Virus record (IMG/VR): IMGVR_UViG_3300023172_000035
Span: 1-56,824 of that record
Length of the DNA: 56,824 bases
DNA from: a virus
Direction: 5' to 3' (one strand)
Within the stretch, counting starts at the first letter, position 1; every line of letters starts with the position of its first letter. Positions 1 through 8,210 of the stretch are shown one piece after another. The notes beneath the pieces are model-generated. The model made no database searches, was not told where the DNA came from, and saw nothing but the letters and a program-made list of their open reading frames with translations. Both the position numbers and the translations under genes were made by a program.

Positions 1-72
1 ACAGCCCTCAACCATAACACTACTTCTAGCAAAAGTTCCGTTGGGGTACATAAGTAGTGGAGTTCTTTTCAT
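1..72 (-). CDS. Small acidic protein, 5' fragment cut by window edge
   Basis: This leftward ORF begins with ATG at 70-72, overlapping by one base the TAA of the XkdW-like gene upstream, and runs off the left edge after 24 codons. The visible residues (MKRTPLLMYPNGTFARSS and on) are identical to the start of the complete gene at 56505-56681. If the genome is circular, this is the same gene seen twice. Function unknown. Confidence 0.7.
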   Translation of the reverse strand, partial: MKRTPLLMYPNGTFARSSVMVEGC

Positions 73-120
73 TAACTTAGTTCTTCTTCTGTTGGTTGTG
101 TTTCAGTTGGGTGATTCCAT
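1..120. repeat. 120-bp direct repeat, left copy
   Basis: Bases 1-120 are identical to 56610-56729. The repeat covers the first 24 codons of one small leftward gene and the last codons of an XkdW-like gene. Identity ends abruptly after base 120. Because it lies in coding sequence at both window ends, it most likely marks the join of a circularly mapping genome. Confidence 0.9.
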
Positions 121-242
121 TGTGCTATGTATGGACCTTGACCATTGCTATCATCTTGTAAAACTATTGTGCCTGTATCAGGCATAAAGTCATCTATCGT
201 TAAATTTGGTCTTAATTCTAATATCTTTTCTACTAATGTCAT
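72..242 (-). CDS. XkdW-like small tail-associated protein (copy A)
   Basis: A 56-residue protein, MTLVEKILELRPN to PTEEELS. The pattern of an N-terminal helix, a short acidic segment, YIAQWNHP and a final PTxEEL resembles the XkdW family of phage PBSX-type tail regions. ATG at 240-242 overlaps the upstream TAA by one base (TAATG), so translation is probably coupled to the C1q-like fibre gene before it. Copies B (778-939) and C (56681-56824) are paralogues. A role as fibre-assembly partner is inferred from position only. Confidence 0.65.
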   Translation of the reverse strand: MTLVEKILELRPNLTIDDFMPDTGTIVLQDDSNGQGPYIAQWNHPTETQPTEEELS

Positions 243-778
243 TATGTTGCACTCACTAAAAAACCTTGAAATGTAACAGTAGCACTTCCAAATACTGCTG
301 TATTGGTAGCTACTCCATAATTATGATATGACCAAAACTCAACATAATCAGATGAGCCATTTAAGTGTAACAATGCACTAGTTTGTGTTGATGATTGAGA
401 GGCAGATGAGCTTCCTTCAAAACCTGTATCATTTGAACTATTCTTATAGATTCTTGCTACTAGCACTTTACCATCACTTGTTCCTGTATATCTAACCATT
501 CCTTTAATATAATAATATCCTGCTACATTGGGAGTAAACCTAGAAACTGATGTGTCATAACAACTTGCTGTATCAAACACTTCTGTATCAAATGATATTT
601 TAGTAAATACGTTACTTGTTACTGATTGAGCAGATGATTGATATGCTCTAAATGCAGGTCCAACAATTCCAACTGTACCTGTAGTTGAAGGTAAAGTAAG
701 AGTATTAGTTCCTGCTACAGCAGGTGCTGAGATTGTGATCTCACCACTCGTATCACCTGTTAATTTTATACTTGCCAT
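242..778 (-). CDS. Fibre tip protein with C1q/TNF-like domain
   Basis: 178 residues. The N-terminus (MASIKLTGDTSGEITISAP, then TLTLPSTTGTVG) is the Gly/Ser/Thr-rich linker common in marine phage fibre proteins. From about residue 40 to the end, the FRAYQSS...FTKISFDTEVFDT...FTPNVAGYYYIKG pattern matches a C1q-like jelly-roll, a receptor-binding fold. It sits between two XkdW-like genes and is one of two C1q-like proteins here (the other is 939-1382). Likely a distal adhesin. The fold is well supported by pattern; the receptor is unknown. Confidence 0.7.
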   Translation of the reverse strand: MASIKLTGDTSGEITISAPAVAGTNTLTLPSTTGTVGIVGPAFRAYQSSAQSVTSNVFTKISFDTEVFDTASCYDTSVSRFTPNVAGYYYIKGMVRYTGTSDGKVLVARIYKNSSNDTGFEGSSSASQSSTQTSALLHLNGSSDYVEFWSYHNYGVATNTAVFGSATVTFQGFLVSAT

Positions 779-939
779 TATGCTAATTCCTCATCTGTAG
801 GTCTTGATTCTGTTGGGTGATTCCATTGTGCTATGTAATCTCCACGACCATCTGAATCATTTTGTACAATTATGTTATCCATAAAATCTGCATCTGTTAT
901 ATTTGGTCTTAATGATTTAATTTTTTCTACTAGTGTCAT
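778..939 (-). CDS. XkdW-like small tail-associated protein (copy B)
   Basis: 53 residues, MTLVEKIKSLRPN to PTDEELA. The start is taken at ATG 937-939, which overlaps the upstream TAA by one base; longer frames upstream lack this coupling. It is clearly paralogous to copy A (72-242) and close to the partial copy C at 56681-56824. A (C1q-like protein + XkdW-like protein) pair therefore occurs twice in tandem. Function in tail assembly is inferred. Confidence 0.65.
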   Translation of the reverse strand: MTLVEKIKSLRPNITDADFMDNIIVQNDSDGRGDYIAQWNHPTESRPTDEELA

Positions 940-1382
940 TATGCTTTCCTTATAAAGTGTGCTTGAAACCAATTATCATCTTCTGTTACTTCAAAAGATG
1001 TGCCTGATGTGTAACCATAACACTCAAAATAATCATCTGCATCAGCATAAACTAAAACATTTAATCTTGGATATTTCATTCCCTCTACAATACTTCTTCT
1101 ATAAACTGCTCCATTTTTATAAAGAGCAACAGCATTAGTTGTTGAAGATGAACCTCTATTGCCCATACTAAACATATAGTATCCTGCTACTGTAGGTGTA
1201 AATCTATAATTTGTAGCATTGTCATATTTAGAATCTGTATCCCACATTTCTGTTGCACAAGCCATTTTTGTCCAAGTAGTAGCTGAAACAGATTGGTTAG
1301 ATGAAATTCTTGCACTAAAAGATGGTGCTGATATTAATAAATCTGTATTATCATTTTTTGTACCATGTAAAATGATTGCCAT
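939..1382 (-). CDS. Fibre tip protein with C1q-like domain
   Basis: 147 residues. A short leader is followed by SFSARISSNQSVSATTWTK, FTPTVAGYYMFS and a hydrophobic C-terminal strand, the layout of a C1q/TNF-like jelly-roll. Compared with 242-778 it lacks most of the N-terminal linker and is strongly diverged. It lies directly downstream of an S74-type fibre gene and upstream of XkdW-like copy B, consistent with a module of the receptor-binding tip. Confidence 0.65.
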   Translation of the reverse strand: MAIILHGTKNDNTDLLISAPSFSARISSNQSVSATTWTKMACATEMWDTDSKYDNATNYRFTPTVAGYYMFSMGNRGSSSTTNAVALYKNGAVYRRSIVEGMKYPRLNVLVYADADDYFECYGYTSGTSFEVTEDDNWFQAHFIRKA

Positions 1383-2215
1383 TAATTATTCTCCAATGCT
1401 GTAATTCTTTCTTCTAATTCTTGTATTGTTTTGACTAGTAAAGGTACAAGTTTACTTTGGTCTATTCCTTGATAGATTGCATCACCATTATCATCAACTG
1501 CATCTTTTGTTCCTGTTACTGCTACAGGTACAACATCTGAAACTTCATGTGCAAGAAATCCCTCTACTGTTTCTGATTCACCTATGAAATTAAACTTACA
1601 AGGTTTTAATCTTTTAACTTCTGTTGTTGCATCAAATGTATAATTGACATTTTCTTTTAGTCTGTAATCTGATGACGTATTAAAGTTTGTTACAGATGCT
1701 GTCCAACGAATACTGCCGACCTCACTACCAGCTACATTAAAAAAAGGAATACCCCAACCACCATTAGAAACTCCATTTTGAAATGATGCAACATGTTCAC
1801 TACCATTTCTGCTTTTTACCTGAAATGCACCACCTGATGAACTTATATTGCTTGTTGTTGCTACTAGCAAATCACCATCAGAATCTATTCTCATACGTTC
1901 TGTGCCACCAGTATATGCTATCCATGTGTCATCAAATAATTGCATACTTCTGACATTGTTTGGTCTTATATCAATAGAATGGTCTGTGTTTGTTTGTATG
2001 TTAAAATCTGAATTCCCTGCTGATATTTGCCCTGTTACTGTATTTGTTGTGTCAGTAAAAGTTATTGATGGAGTGTCAGGGTGTTCTAATGTTAAATTAC
2101 CACTACTATCCATGTGTACTTTAGTTGTACCATTAGTTTGTAGGTCTATTTCACCACTTGTATCTGATACAAACTTTAATCCATCACTTGTATCTGCATT
2201 AATTTTAACTGTCAT
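1382..2215 (-). CDS. Tail fibre protein with C-terminal S74 chaperone domain
   Basis: 277 residues with the start at ATG 2213-2215: an AGGAG lies about ten bases upstream and the ATG overlaps the upstream TGA (ATGA), so the longer upstream frame is rejected. The N-terminal half is beta-rich repeat sequence (DTSGEIDLQTNG, MDSSGNLTLE). The last 80 residues (SDYRLKENV, LKPCKFNFIGE, VEGFLAHEVSDVVP, then a coiled-coil TIQELEERITALE) are an intramolecular chaperone of endosialidase (peptidase S74), which trimerises the fibre and normally cleaves itself off. Confidence 0.85.
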   Translation of the reverse strand: MTVKINADTSDGLKFVSDTSGEIDLQTNGTTKVHMDSSGNLTLEHPDTPSITFTDTTNTVTGQISAGNSDFNIQTNTDHSIDIRPNNVRSMQLFDDTWIAYTGGTERMRIDSDGDLLVATTSNISSSGGAFQVKSRNGSEHVASFQNGVSNGGWGIPFFNVAGSEVGSIRWTASVTNFNTSSDYRLKENVNYTFDATTEVKRLKPCKFNFIGESETVEGFLAHEVSDVVPVAVTGTKDAVDDNGDAIYQGIDQSKLVPLLVKTIQELEERITALENN

Positions 2216-2691
2216 AGTATAACTAGCCTCTCTCCTGATGGGATCGTTACTGTAACCCCTGAATTGATTGTAAGTGGTCCAACACACATTGCTGATTTAC
2301 CAGTTGATAAAGTATAACTTGTTGTAACTGTCCTTGAGTTTTCATTAAAAACTTTGTCTGTACCACCGCCAGTAGCACCGCCCCCCATTTCTGATATATC
2401 TTCAAATAACTTAGCTACAGGTCTTAATTCAAATCTGTCCCCAGTAGAAAACGCCCTAGCTGATGTATTATCTTGTGCTCTGACTACAGTTAAAGAGTCG
2501 GTTGACCTAGCTGTAACTTTAACAATTTCAAGATTGTTTGAAGTATCTATAAGAGTCCCATAAAAATAATCATCAGTGCTTAAGGTAGGAAATCTAGATC
2601 CTTCACCTGAAGCTAGAGTAATAGTTGTAGCAGAATCTGTAATACCTGCTGATAATGTGCTAAATCCGTTATTTGTAACTTTAACTGTCAT
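2212..2691 (-). CDS. Tail fibre base protein, N-terminal adaptor domain
   Basis: 159 residues. Residues 1-100 (TVKVTNNGFSTLSAGI, LEIVKVTARS, RAFSTGDRFELR) are homologous to residues 1-100 of the fibre at 5693-6679, so this is a shared virion-attachment module. After GGGATGGG the C-terminal half (residues 112-159) differs and is short. It overlaps the S74 fibre gene downstream by four bases. It may be the anchoring half of a two-part fibre whose distal half is 1382-2215; that pairing is inference. Confidence 0.7.
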   Translation of the reverse strand: MTVKVTNNGFSTLSAGITDSATTITLASGEGSRFPTLSTDDYFYGTLIDTSNNLEIVKVTARSTDSLTVVRAQDNTSARAFSTGDRFELRPVAKLFEDISEMGGGATGGGTDKVFNENSRTVTTSYTLSTGKSAMCVGPLTINSGVTVTIPSGERLVIL

Positions 2692-2700
2692 ATGCGTATT

Positions 2701-3453
2701 CTACCTGTTTAAAAACAATTTCTCTATAAAAAAAGCAGGTGGATCTAACTCCCACCATTTGTGTCCATGTCTGTAATCTTTCGATATTGTATGATGATAA
2801 TTGTGCCAACCCTCACCCCAAGATAATAGACTAGCTAATATACTATTGTAAGACTTATCATCACCTCTTGGCTCTACTACTTGATATCCACCAAACTTTT
2901 TAGAGTGTGGTATGACTGCAAATGCACCTGCTGCTTGATAAGCACAGGCTGCAGGAAAACTAAATGCAAATATACCCAACATTGGGTTTATCAAATAAAG
3001 TACAAAAGCATAACCTAATAACATCTTCCAATAGTGTTTAGTAATAAACATATAATCTTTATCTTTGAGTATGTCTTTGACCATTGTTTTAGGTACAGTT
3101 ATTGGATCATATAGGGTAAGCCATGCTCTAACATAACCAATATTGTGAGGTGCTTCATTATCTTTAATACCACCACTATATCTATGATGATATCTGTGCA
3201 TAGCTGTCCATGATAATGGGCTACCAAATCCGCATGGTATTGATAAATATTTTAATAATTTTGTTTTAAATGGTGTAGTTTCAAATGACCTATGAGATAC
3301 AAATCTGTGCATTGCAATATTAACGCTAAATATCATAACAAAAAACCATGCAGCAACTCCATAAATAATATATTCAGGAAACATTATTGAACCTGTAATA
3401 GCTATTATGGTATTAAGTAACGCTAATAACTGTATCTTTCTTGCTTCTTTCAT
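2701..3453 (-). CDS. Membrane fatty-acid desaturase (second of tandem pair)
   Basis: 250 residues. It carries the three histidine boxes of the delta-9 acyl desaturase family: HRFVSH (49-54), HRYHH (86-90) and HNYHH (217-221), separated by hydrophobic membrane segments (about 8-44 and 140-180). The di-iron centre would introduce a double bond into an acyl chain in the membrane. All boxes are intact and the length is near that of bacterial family members. It overlaps the first desaturase by 32 bases, so the two are co-translated. Substrate and electron donor are unknown; no ferredoxin or cytochrome b5 gene is visible. Confidence 0.85.
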   Translation of the reverse strand: MKEARKIQLLALLNTIIAITGSIMFPEYIIYGVAAWFFVMIFSVNIAMHRFVSHRSFETTPFKTKLLKYLSIPCGFGSPLSWTAMHRYHHRYSGGIKDNEAPHNIGYVRAWLTLYDPITVPKTMVKDILKDKDYMFITKHYWKMLLGYAFVLYLINPMLGIFAFSFPAACAYQAAGAFAVIPHSKKFGGYQVVEPRGDDKSYNSILASLLSWGEGWHNYHHTISKDYRHGHKWWELDPPAFFIEKLFLNR

Positions 3454-4144
3454 TAGTCCATCCTAGCAAAGTTATAATAGAAACCCAAATATCAAACTTG
3501 TAATATCTTAATTCTGGTTTGATATGATGGTTCTTGTGGTGTGTTTCATTAAATATTAAAGGGTAAAGTATAGGTCTATTCTTGATTCCATCTTCTTGAT
3601 GACACATTACATTGATACCATAGTTAGTAATAGCATTGGTCATAGCACTAGGCAGTAACCACAAATATAAATACATCTCTAAACCTAGTAACGACAACAA
3701 TATCAAGTTAATAGATAAAGCATAAAGTCCTATATGTTTAGTTACATGAGCTACAAACTTATTTCTAAATAAATCTATACATCTTTTAGGTTCAGCATAA
3801 TGGTAATAACTCATAAATATCATATAAGGTACTGAACAATACTTAGGACTATGAGGGTCTTTTTTTGTATCTGCATAGTGATGATGAGTTCTATGCCAAG
3901 CACTCCATGTTATTGGTGTGCCTGTAAGACTACCTACAGAAAACATTGTTAGCACATTTTGTAACCATACAGGTGGATTCCACAATTTGTGAGCCGCATA
4001 TCTGTGTAAGAATAATCCATGTATGCAATCACCTAAAAACCAAAACATAATGTAGGATATTAATAGTTGTTCCCATGTTAAAACGTACAAGCAATAAGGA
4101 ACACTTGCTAGAAAAATCCAATATATTGAAGTTAAAATTCCCAC
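3413..4144 (-). CDS. Membrane fatty-acid desaturase (first of tandem pair)
   Basis: 243 residues from a GTG at 4142-4144, which shares its G with the upstream TAG (TAGTG) and has GGGAG five bases before it; an upstream TTG is possible but has no such support. Histidine boxes HRYAAH (47-52), HRTHH (84-88) and HKNHH (203-207) are complete, with membrane segments between. It is a diverged paralogue of 2701-3453 rather than a recent duplicate. It lies among tail-fibre genes and would alter host membrane unsaturation if active. Confidence 0.85.
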   Translation of the reverse strand: MGILTSIYWIFLASVPYCLYVLTWEQLLISYIMFWFLGDCIHGLFLHRYAAHKLWNPPVWLQNVLTMFSVGSLTGTPITWSAWHRTHHHYADTKKDPHSPKYCSVPYMIFMSYYHYAEPKRCIDLFRNKFVAHVTKHIGLYALSINLILLSLLGLEMYLYLWLLPSAMTNAITNYGINVMCHQEDGIKNRPILYPLIFNETHHKNHHIKPELRYYKFDIWVSIITLLGWTNERSKKDTVISVT

Positions 4145-4647
4145 TAATACTCCCAACAATGTCTAACATTGTTAGGGGAATCATCATTTATTTCTCTTGT
4201 ATATGTGCCTAAACACACACCATCGGTTTGTAATCTTTGAAAATATGTATCTACTCTACTGTCTTTAACACAAGTAATTATATATTTAGATACACCTATA
4301 GATTCCTGATATGTTCTATGTGCTGTGTGCCATTCTGCACTATGAAATACTGCTTTACTCCCGTTTACTGTACCATTTAAAACCCATGCCCAAACAAAAG
4401 TATCTAATGGATTATGATTACCTACTATCCAATTAATAGGGTTTCCGTCTTTCTTAACTAAAATACCGTGCCTACTTACTGCCTCATAGTTAAACTGTTC
4501 TTTAGTCCATTCTTTTATTTGGTCATCAGTACTTAATGTACTAGGATACAATAATGTACCTGATTTAATATCATCTAATGATGTTTGGAATAAACTATCA
4601 AACAGTGTGTCATCTATTGTATCTGCTCTTTCAAATGTTATTGCCAT
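4144..4647 (-). CDS. Possible GNAT-like acetyltransferase
   Basis: 167 residues. The order of an N-terminal helix pair, WIVGNHNPLDTFVWAW, a long middle segment with KYIITCVKDSRVDTYFQRL and a closing strand is compatible with a GNAT fold, but no clear acetyl-CoA loop (Q/RxxGxG/A) is seen, so the call is weak. It is translationally coupled to the desaturase that follows (TAGTG overlap). It could instead be a fibre-associated protein. The high Trp and His content is unusual for a structural protein. Confidence 0.35.
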   Translation of the reverse strand: MAITFERADTIDDTLFDSLFQTSLDDIKSGTLLYPSTLSTDDQIKEWTKEQFNYEAVSRHGILVKKDGNPINWIVGNHNPLDTFVWAWVLNGTVNGSKAVFHSAEWHTAHRTYQESIGVSKYIITCVKDSRVDTYFQRLQTDGVCLGTYTREINDDSPNNVRHCWEY

Positions 4648-4656
4648 AAACCTACC

Positions 4657-5709
4657 TCAAACTATTTTTAATGTGTATGTTGCACTAGTGCTATTTAAAA
4701 AATTATATAAAACATTATTAGCCTCGTCTAAAAGGTAAGAACTATTCCCTGCTGAGATTGTCCTATAAGTATCTGCCCCACTTGGTTCAAAATCTGATGT
4801 TCCTAAACTACTTATTCTGTAAACATACGTTTTATTATCATTATTTCTTGACAGCACAAAAAATCTCATTCTGTCTTTCAAACCATTAGCATCACTACCT
4901 GTTACCTCTATTTTCCCACTATAACCACCACCAACTTCTTGGGCTGTAGCATTTGTTCCATGTACAGATATTACTGTAGTATATTGAGAATTGTTTTCAG
5001 GATTTCTAACTGAATTTGTACCTGAAGTTACAGAACCTCTATTACCAAAACTATTCAGGACGCTACTATTTAAGTTAAACCCCCTGTGATATAAAGTCTC
5101 CCCTTTACCAGTTGTAGATGTCCAGTTACTGACTTGAAATGTCATAGTACAAAATGGGTCATCATCTGCAAATTTTACTATCTCAACATCATAAGTTGAA
5201 TTGAGATTCATTATAGGAAAAGATCCTGTAATATTTTTGTCAGTACCTGATGTACTAAAATCAATCTCACCATATCTTCTTCTTTTAGTTGTACTTCCAA
5301 GTTTTACAGTATCAATATCCATTCTATCACCTGTAACTCTAAAAGTAGTTGGTTGAGTTCCTGTGGTTATTATAGTATCACTAATAGGAGCTTGATATGC
5401 CCTGTTCAACCCTATTGTATTTGTGCTTAAACTAAAACTACCAATGTTAGAATTTGAGTTAGGTGTGTTTTCATGTCTACCATAAAAATATTTAGAAGCT
5501 TTATCTAATACTCTACCAGCAGTTACAGTACCGTCTGCTAAATAAGTAATGTTTGATGTACCATAAAAGTTGGCAGCCATTTGTATCTGTCCACTTGCAG
5601 CTGCATTACCTTTACCATATAGAGATGACATAGCTATTTGACCCGAGCCTAAACCAAACTCATTCCTAATATCACTAAGTTTTATTTGACCACTACTTAC
5701 TAAAGGCAC
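4657..5709 (-). CDS. Tail fibre / tail protein
   Basis: 350 residues. The N-terminus has three SGQI repeats (SSGQIKLSDI, GSGQIAMSSLYG, ASGQIQMAANFYG), a motif typical of marine phage tail proteins. The rest is beta-rich, Ser/Thr/Asn-rich, with no enzyme motif. Its start overlaps the end of the S74 fibre at 5693-6679 by 17 bases. Likely part of the same fibre or its tip. Confidence 0.6.
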   Translation of the reverse strand: MPLVSSGQIKLSDIRNEFGLGSGQIAMSSLYGKGNAAASGQIQMAANFYGTSNITYLADGTVTAGRVLDKASKYFYGRHENTPNSNSNIGSFSLSTNTIGLNRAYQAPISDTIITTGTQPTTFRVTGDRMDIDTVKLGSTTKRRRYGEIDFSTSGTDKNITGSFPIMNLNSTYDVEIVKFADDDPFCTMTFQVSNWTSTTGKGETLYHRGFNLNSSVLNSFGNRGSVTSGTNSVRNPENNSQYTTVISVHGTNATAQEVGGGYSGKIEVTGSDANGLKDRMRFFVLSRNNDNKTYVYRISSLGTSDFEPSGADTYRTISAGNSSYLLDEANNVLYNFLNSTSATYTLKIV

Positions 5710-6679
5710 TTTTTAACTCCTTAATTTCCTCTTTGAGTTCCTTAATACAGTTAATTAAAAGACCATGTATAGCGTCATACTCTACTGTTTTATATTTCTT
5801 ACCATCTACAAGTTTAAGTTCTTTTTCTCTAACAGCTTCAGGTAAAACTTTTTCTAATTCTTGTGCAATGATTCCAGCAGACTTTTGTCCATTGTGTCTT
5901 GTAAATGTAACACCTCTGACTTCATCTATTTTATCTAATGCGTTAGGTATTAACTCTATATCAGACTTTAATGCAACATCTGATATTGTAGTTGAGAAAG
6001 CAATAACATCTCCATCTACATGTAAGTCGCCATCTGATTCTAGTCTCATGTCTTCAGCGTCATTTGTTTTGAATCTCATGCTATTGTCAGAGTGATAGTA
6101 AGCTATTTGTCCTACATCTGGGTCATTTGTATCTTTAAAGTTTATATAACTTACACCTGTGTTTGCTGCTGATATATTCATTCCAGCATCTCCACCTGTG
6201 TTTTCTACTTCTAATAAATTAGCAGGACTTGCAGTTCCTATACCTACTCTGTTGTTTGTAGAATCTACTTTTAATGTAGATGTATCAATAGTCAAATCAC
6301 CACTACAAGATATAGCACCTGTACCCGTAATATTATTTGAGTTTAAATCTAAATCAGCCGCTAATGATGTAAGGGTAGTAGCAGCATCGAGTAGAGATTG
6401 TGCTGTAATCCTAAGTTCTATTCTGTCGCCAGTAGAAAAAGCTCTAGCTGTCGTACTTTCTTGTGCACGAGTAACAGTTAATACATTACCGGATCTAGCC
6501 GTAACTTTTACAATTTCTAAATTATTTGATGCATCTATAAGAGTTGCTCTAAAATATTCACTGCCTGTTAAGGATGGAAATTTTGATCCACCACCAGATA
6601 CAACAGTTATACTTGTATCAGAATTTGTAATGCCAGACGCTAATGTAGATATAGCATTATTAGTAAACTTTATTGTCAT
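5693..6679 (-). CDS. Tail fibre with adaptor domain and C-terminal S74 chaperone
   Basis: 328 residues. Residues 1-100 share the adaptor module of 2212-2691. The middle (about 110-225) is a beta-repeat shaft with GIGTASPAN and NDAEDMRLESDGDLHV. From about residue 235 the S74 chaperone follows (SDVALKSDIELI, RHNGQKSAGIIAQELEKVLPEA, YDAIHGLLINCIKELKEEI). It is a full fibre with attachment, shaft and autocleaving chaperone in one chain, whereas the 2212/1382 pair seems to split the same parts over two genes. Confidence 0.85.
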   Translation of the reverse strand: MTIKFTNNAISTLASGITNSDTSITVVSGGGSKFPSLTGSEYFRATLIDASNNLEIVKVTARSGNVLTVTRAQESTTARAFSTGDRIELRITAQSLLDAATTLTSLAADLDLNSNNITGTGAISCSGDLTIDTSTLKVDSTNNRVGIGTASPANLLEVENTGGDAGMNISAANTGVSYINFKDTNDPDVGQIAYYHSDNSMRFKTNDAEDMRLESDGDLHVDGDVIAFSTTISDVALKSDIELIPNALDKIDEVRGVTFTRHNGQKSAGIIAQELEKVLPEAVREKELKLVDGKKYKTVEYDAIHGLLINCIKELKEEIKELKSAFSK

Positions 6680-6695
6680 TTAAAGCCCCTTTGTT

Positions 6696-7136
6696 TTAGC
6701 TTACAGTCACAGTCCATGTAATCCCTAATGTATCAGCCGCACCTTTGTTTATCACAGAAAATACAGTTCTACACAATAGAGTACCACCTGAACTTGCATT
6801 TAATAATCCAGCTTCCGTAATAGCACCTGTACCTGTACCAGCACCAAATGATGCTACGTAGGCAACAGAGTTTGTAGTTACAGTAGTAGAAGTAAGAGCA
6901 ACACGCCCTGCCTCACTACCTAGTGCAGTATCGCCAGCTGCAGCCGCAGTTGAATCTGTACCAATAGCCATGTGTGACATAGCAGCATCTGTAGTATCTT
7001 TTAATCTAGACGCAATTAAGTTTTTACCTGTGGTAACAACTAAATTAGGTACTACAACTTCTTGCTTTACGTTTCCTTCTGGATTAGTAACAGTAATTTT
7101 AAGTTCGCCTGTTACTTTAATTAAATCATTAATCAT
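6696..7136 (-). CDS. Virion/tail structural protein
   Basis: 146 residues, beginning MINDLIKVTGELKITVTN with AGGAG eight bases before the ATG. The sequence is an all-beta pattern with GTDSTAAAAGDTALG and ITEAGLLNASSGGTLLCRTVF, a pattern common in phage tail-fibre-associated proteins. It lies between the repeat protein at 7149-8210 and the fibre cassettes. No enzymatic motif. Confidence 0.5.
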   Translation of the reverse strand: MINDLIKVTGELKITVTNPEGNVKQEVVVPNLVVTTGKNLIASRLKDTTDAAMSHMAIGTDSTAAAAGDTALGSEAGRVALTSTTVTTNSVAYVASFGAGTGTGAITEAGLLNASSGGTLLCRTVFSVINKGAADTLGITWTVTVS

Positions 7137-7148
7137 TCATCCGTCTCC

Positions 7149-8210
7149 TTAAGTATTAGCTCCAGCTGAAAGTGGAGTAGCATTACATACATGTCCACCC
7201 AACGAACTATCATCAACATCAGTATAATGGAATGTGACAACAAGTCCAGCGTTGGATGAATCGCCTTCTGTTATTTTATCATCGTTAACTATGATTTGCC
7301 CTACATAACCAGGTCCACCAATGATACCTGTATTAGGCTCATCTCTAGTAAATATAAACCCGACTGTACCATCAGATATGTTAACAAGTTCTGGATACAT
7401 AGGTGTTGTAACCCCAAGAGTAAGTGTTGTACTTATGCTCTCAGACGCAGAAACACTGTCTGTAGATACTAAATCTACAGTTATAGAATTTACAGCATCC
7501 GATGGTATAACACTATCAGCCTTAACTATACTTGGTTGTAAAATTGAAGATTCAGACATAGTTACTGAATCAGACCTACTAGTCGTAAACTCTTTAGCAT
7601 CAGACTCAGATGCAGATACTGAATCAGTAGGGACAGTATTTATAGTTTTTGCATCAGACTCAGACACAGATACTGAATCAGTAGGGACAGTATTTATAGT
7701 TTTTATATTAGATTCAGATGCCGTTACGCTGTCAGATTGTGGTATATCTGGCTGTAATGCTGGTGAATCAGAGGCTGATACTGAATCTGTTTTACCTGCA
7801 GGTGTTATTGTTTTAGCATCAGAATCGGTAACATTTATAGGGTCTGGATCAACATCATCATCACTTGGGTCAAAATCTACTGAAGAATTTATTATCTTAT
7901 TTGGTGTATCAGTTATTGTTACTGAATCAGACTTAACTAGCTGAGCATCAAATACTGGGTCGCTATCTGAAGATGTAACAGAATCTCCAGGAATCAAACT
8001 AATTTCAAGAACTGGGGAGTCAGTTATAGATACTGAATCAAATTTCTTACGTGTTGGTACTAATTCAAAAGCTTTTATACCTAGCCTAGAAGTATTTACT
8101 GTAGCTGATATCTTATTACCATCACTAACTACAGAACTAACACTATTAACACTAACGCTAAATGATATAGCCGTTGCGGCAATAGCGGATACAAGTCTTA
8201 TATTAGCCAT
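7149..8210 (-). CDS. Serine/aspartate-repeat virion surface protein
   Basis: 353 residues. A short hydrophobic N-terminus is followed, from about residue 55 to 265, by many degenerate copies of DSVS(A/V/I)SES spaced 15-25 residues apart, two of them nearly identical 18-residue units. The last 90 residues (from TLTLGVTTPMYPELV) are non-repetitive with paired beta strands. The composition (very rich in S, D, T, V) suggests an extended stalk with a C-terminal domain. It overlaps the upstream 8210-8542 gene by one base. Function unknown. Confidence 0.55.
   Translation of the reverse strand: MANIRLVSAIAATAISFSVSVNSVSSVVSDGNKISATVNTSRLGIKAFELVPTRKKFDSVSITDSPVLEISLIPGDSVTSSDSDPVFDAQLVKSDSVTITDTPNKIINSSVDFDPSDDDVDPDPINVTDSDAKTITPAGKTDSVSASDSPALQPDIPQSDSVTASESNIKTINTVPTDSVSVSESDAKTINTVPTDSVSASESDAKEFTTSRSDSVTMSESSILQPSIVKADSVIPSDAVNSITVDLVSTDSVSASESISTTLTLGVTTPMYPELVNISDGTVGFIFTRDEPNTGIIGGPGYVGQIIVNDDKITEGDSSNAGLVVTFHYTDVDDSSLGGHVCNATPLSAGANT
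7597..7704 (-). repeat. 54-bp tandem duplication in repeat gene
   Basis: Bases 7597-7650 and 7651-7704 match at about 52 of 54 positions. Each encodes an 18-residue unit, KTINTVPTDSVSASESDA or its SVSV variant. The near identity against a background of degenerate copies indicates a recent in-frame duplication, so stalk length is probably variable. Confidence 0.85.

Noticed and set aside
1-120. Direct terminal repeat of a linear packaged genome
   Set aside because: The 120-bp match lies inside coding genes and the right copy continues for 95 bases with divergent sequence, so it fits a circular-map join or paralogue better than a true terminal repeat.
5733-6683. Rightward frames opposite the S74 fibre gene
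   Set aside because: Antisense shadows of a strong leftward coding region; Ser-rich composition is the complement of the fibre codons.
7321-7944. 207-codon rightward frame with Asp/Ser/Thr repeats
   Set aside because: Antisense of the Ser/Asp-repeat gene; its repeats are the mirror of the real repeats.
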